NCBI GenBank assembly: GCA_031268685.1
Contig: JAIRWW010000285.1
Coordinates: 1-7,632, forward strand
DNA: 7,632 nucleotides
Source: Azoarcus sp.
Lineage (GTDB): Bacteria > Pseudomonadota > Gammaproteobacteria > Burkholderiales > Rhodocyclaceae
Direction of reading: 5' to 3'
The notes beneath the pieces are model-generated. The model saw only the letters and a list, made by a program, of their open reading frames with translations. It was not told the DNA's origin and did no database searches. The stretch's first letter is position 1. Every line of letters starts with the position of its first letter. The position numbers and the translations under genes are program-made. Shown piece by piece: positions 6,450 to 7,632 of the stretch.

Positions 6450-7632
6450 TTACAGATACAGATACAGTATTACCCTTCCGCGAACGCCGCGAACGGCTGC
6501 TCGCTCACATGCTCGCGGCGGGCGGCGGCGTGGCCGTCGTGCCTACCGCTCCCGAACGTGAGCGCAACCGCGGCACCCTCTACCCCTACCGCCCCGACAG
6601 CCAGTTTTTTTATCTCAGCGGATTCAAGGAACCGGAAGCCGTGCTCGTGCTGGTGGCGGGCGAGACGCCACGCCACTTGCTGTTTTGCCGCGCCAGGGAC
6701 GGCGAACAGGAAATCTGGACAGGCCACCGCCACGGCCCCGAGGCCGCCGCCGAACGTTTCGGTTTCGACGAGGCATGGCCTATGGATGAGTTCGACCGCA
6801 AACTCCCCGGCCTGCTCGCCAACCAACCCGCGATCTGGACGGGACTTGCCGCAAACCAGGAATGGGACAGACGCATACTCGCCGCGCTCGGACAGGCTCG
6901 CGCCGATGCCCGCGCCGCTGCAACGACGCCGCGGACGATACATGAAATCTCCACCATACTCGACGAAATGCGGCTCTTCAAAGATGCGTTCGAGATCGCC
7001 ATCATGCGCCGCGCGGGCGAAATTTCCGCCGCCGCACATTGCCAAGCGATGCGCGCCACCCATCCCGGGCGCATCGAATACGAGATCGAAGCCGAACTGC
7101 TCCGCGTTTTCCGCGCAGGCGGCAGCCCCTTCCCCGCCTATCCGTCCATCGTCGCCAGCGGCCCCAATGCCTGCGTACTGCACTACGCCGACAATGACCG
7201 ACGCATGCTCGACGGCGAATTGCTGCTAATCGACGCCGGCTGCGAACTCGACGGCTACGCGGCCGACATCACCCGCACTTTCCCGATCAATGGCCGCTTC
7301 GACGGCCCACAGCGCGATCTCTACCAACTCGTACTCGCCGCCAACCATGCCGCCCGCGCCGCTGTCCGCCCCGGCAACAGCTGGAATGCCCCGCACGAAG
7401 CAGCCGTCGCCGTGCTCACGCAAGGCTTCGTCGATCTGGGATTGCTCAAAGGCGCAACGGAAAACCTGATCGAAACTAGCGCCTATCGCCGCTTCTATAT
7501 GCATCGCACAGGCCATTGGCTCGGTATGGATGTGCACGATGTAGGTCAATACAAAATCGATGGCCAATGGCGTCCGCTCGCGCCTGGCATGGTGTTTACC
7601 ATCGAACCCGGCTGCTATATCCGCGCCAGCGA
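6446..7632 (+). CDS. pepP: Xaa-Pro aminopeptidase PepP, 3' end cut by window edge
   Basis: PepP is a cytoplasmic dimetal (usually manganese) M24B peptidase that removes the N-terminal residue when proline is second. About 395 residues are visible of the usual 440. The N-terminal domain shows YPYRPDSQFFYLSGFKEPEAV, which matches the AMP_N domain of E. coli PepP. The pita-bread catalytic domain shows metal ligands D in LLLIDAGCELDGY, D in ADITRTFP, H in HRTGHWLGMDVHDVG and E in FTIEPGCYI; the last glutamate ligand lies beyond the edge. The start is inferred to be TTG at 6446. A TAA directly precedes it in frame, AGG lies 7 bases upstream, and the first ATG (6509) would remove the conserved FRERRERLLAHM helix. 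TTG overlaps the TGA of the previous gene (TTGA). The first codons form a short ACAGAT repeat. Confidence 0.94.
   Translation, partial: MITDTDTVLPFRERRERLLAHMLAAGGGVAVVPTAPERERNRGTLYPYRPDSQFFYLSGFKEPEAVLVLVAGETPRHLLFCRARDGEQEIWTGHRHGPEAAAERFGFDEAWPMDEFDRKLPGLLANQPAIWTGLAANQEWDRRILAALGQARADARAAATTPRTIHEISTILDEMRLFKDAFEIAIMRRAGEISAAAHCQAMRATHPGRIEYEIEAELLRVFRAGGSPFPAYPSIVASGPNACVLHYADNDRRMLDGELLLIDAGCELDGYAADITRTFPINGRFDGPQRDLYQLVLAANHAARAAVRPGNSWNAPHEAAVAVLTQGFVDLGLLKGATENLIETSAYRRFYMHRTGHWLGMDVHDVGQYKIDGQWRPLAPGMVFTIEPGCYIRAS
6452..6466. repeat. Short ACAGAT repeat at the pepP start
   Basis: Two and a half copies of the hexamer ACAGAT (6452-6466) follow the TTG ATT start of pepP and code for alternating Thr and Asp. 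The array is a multiple of three, so changes in copy number would only lengthen or shorten the N-terminus. Confidence 0.7.

Overview
The window reads as chromosomal DNA from a GC-rich betaproteobacterium. Likely relatives are the Rhodocyclales/Nitrosomonadales-type lineages, but this placement is inferred from protein similarity by eye and not from a search. The indicators are a PhaB acetoacetyl-CoA reductase next to a PhaR regulator of polyhydroxybutyrate (PHB) metabolism, a long CbbA-type class II aldolase, and a proteobacterial RimO of exactly the usual length. I see no mobile element, CRISPR array, tRNA or rRNA.

Layout: the left part is transcribed leftwards (minus strand), in the order phaB (4284-3541), phaR (3333-2728), rimO (2583-1258), then an FAD-linked oxidase (from about 1280, running off the left edge). 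phaB and phaR each seem to have their own promoter with a perfect TATAAT -10 box. Each promoter is followed immediately by a dyad rich in CTGC/GCAG or TGCAGC/GCTGCA, which makes PhaR autoregulation and control of phaB a reasonable hypothesis. phaR ends in a good intrinsic terminator, so rimO probably starts a new transcript. rimO and the oxidase gene overlap and are probably translationally coupled.

The right part is transcribed rightwards: fba/cbbA (4643-5707), an unrecognised 226-residue protein (5769-6449), and pepP (from 6446, a TTG start overlapping the preceding stop, cut by the right edge). The 358-base divergent region between phaB and fba holds the phaB promoter and leader dyads, a candidate fba promoter, and a short cysteine-rich reading frame that may or may not be a gene.

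Functionally, phaB makes (R)-3-hydroxybutyryl-CoA for PHB, and phaR senses PHB and represses. rimO modifies ribosomal protein S12, fba serves glycolysis/gluconeogenesis or the Calvin cycle, and pepP trims X-Pro N-termini. The region is mostly conserved housekeeping and storage metabolism. The items most worth a second look are the parallel promoter/dyad arrangement of phaB and phaR, a 27-bp tandem repeat between them that contains a perfect terminator hairpin, the unknown protein coupled to pepP, and the small Cys-rich frame.
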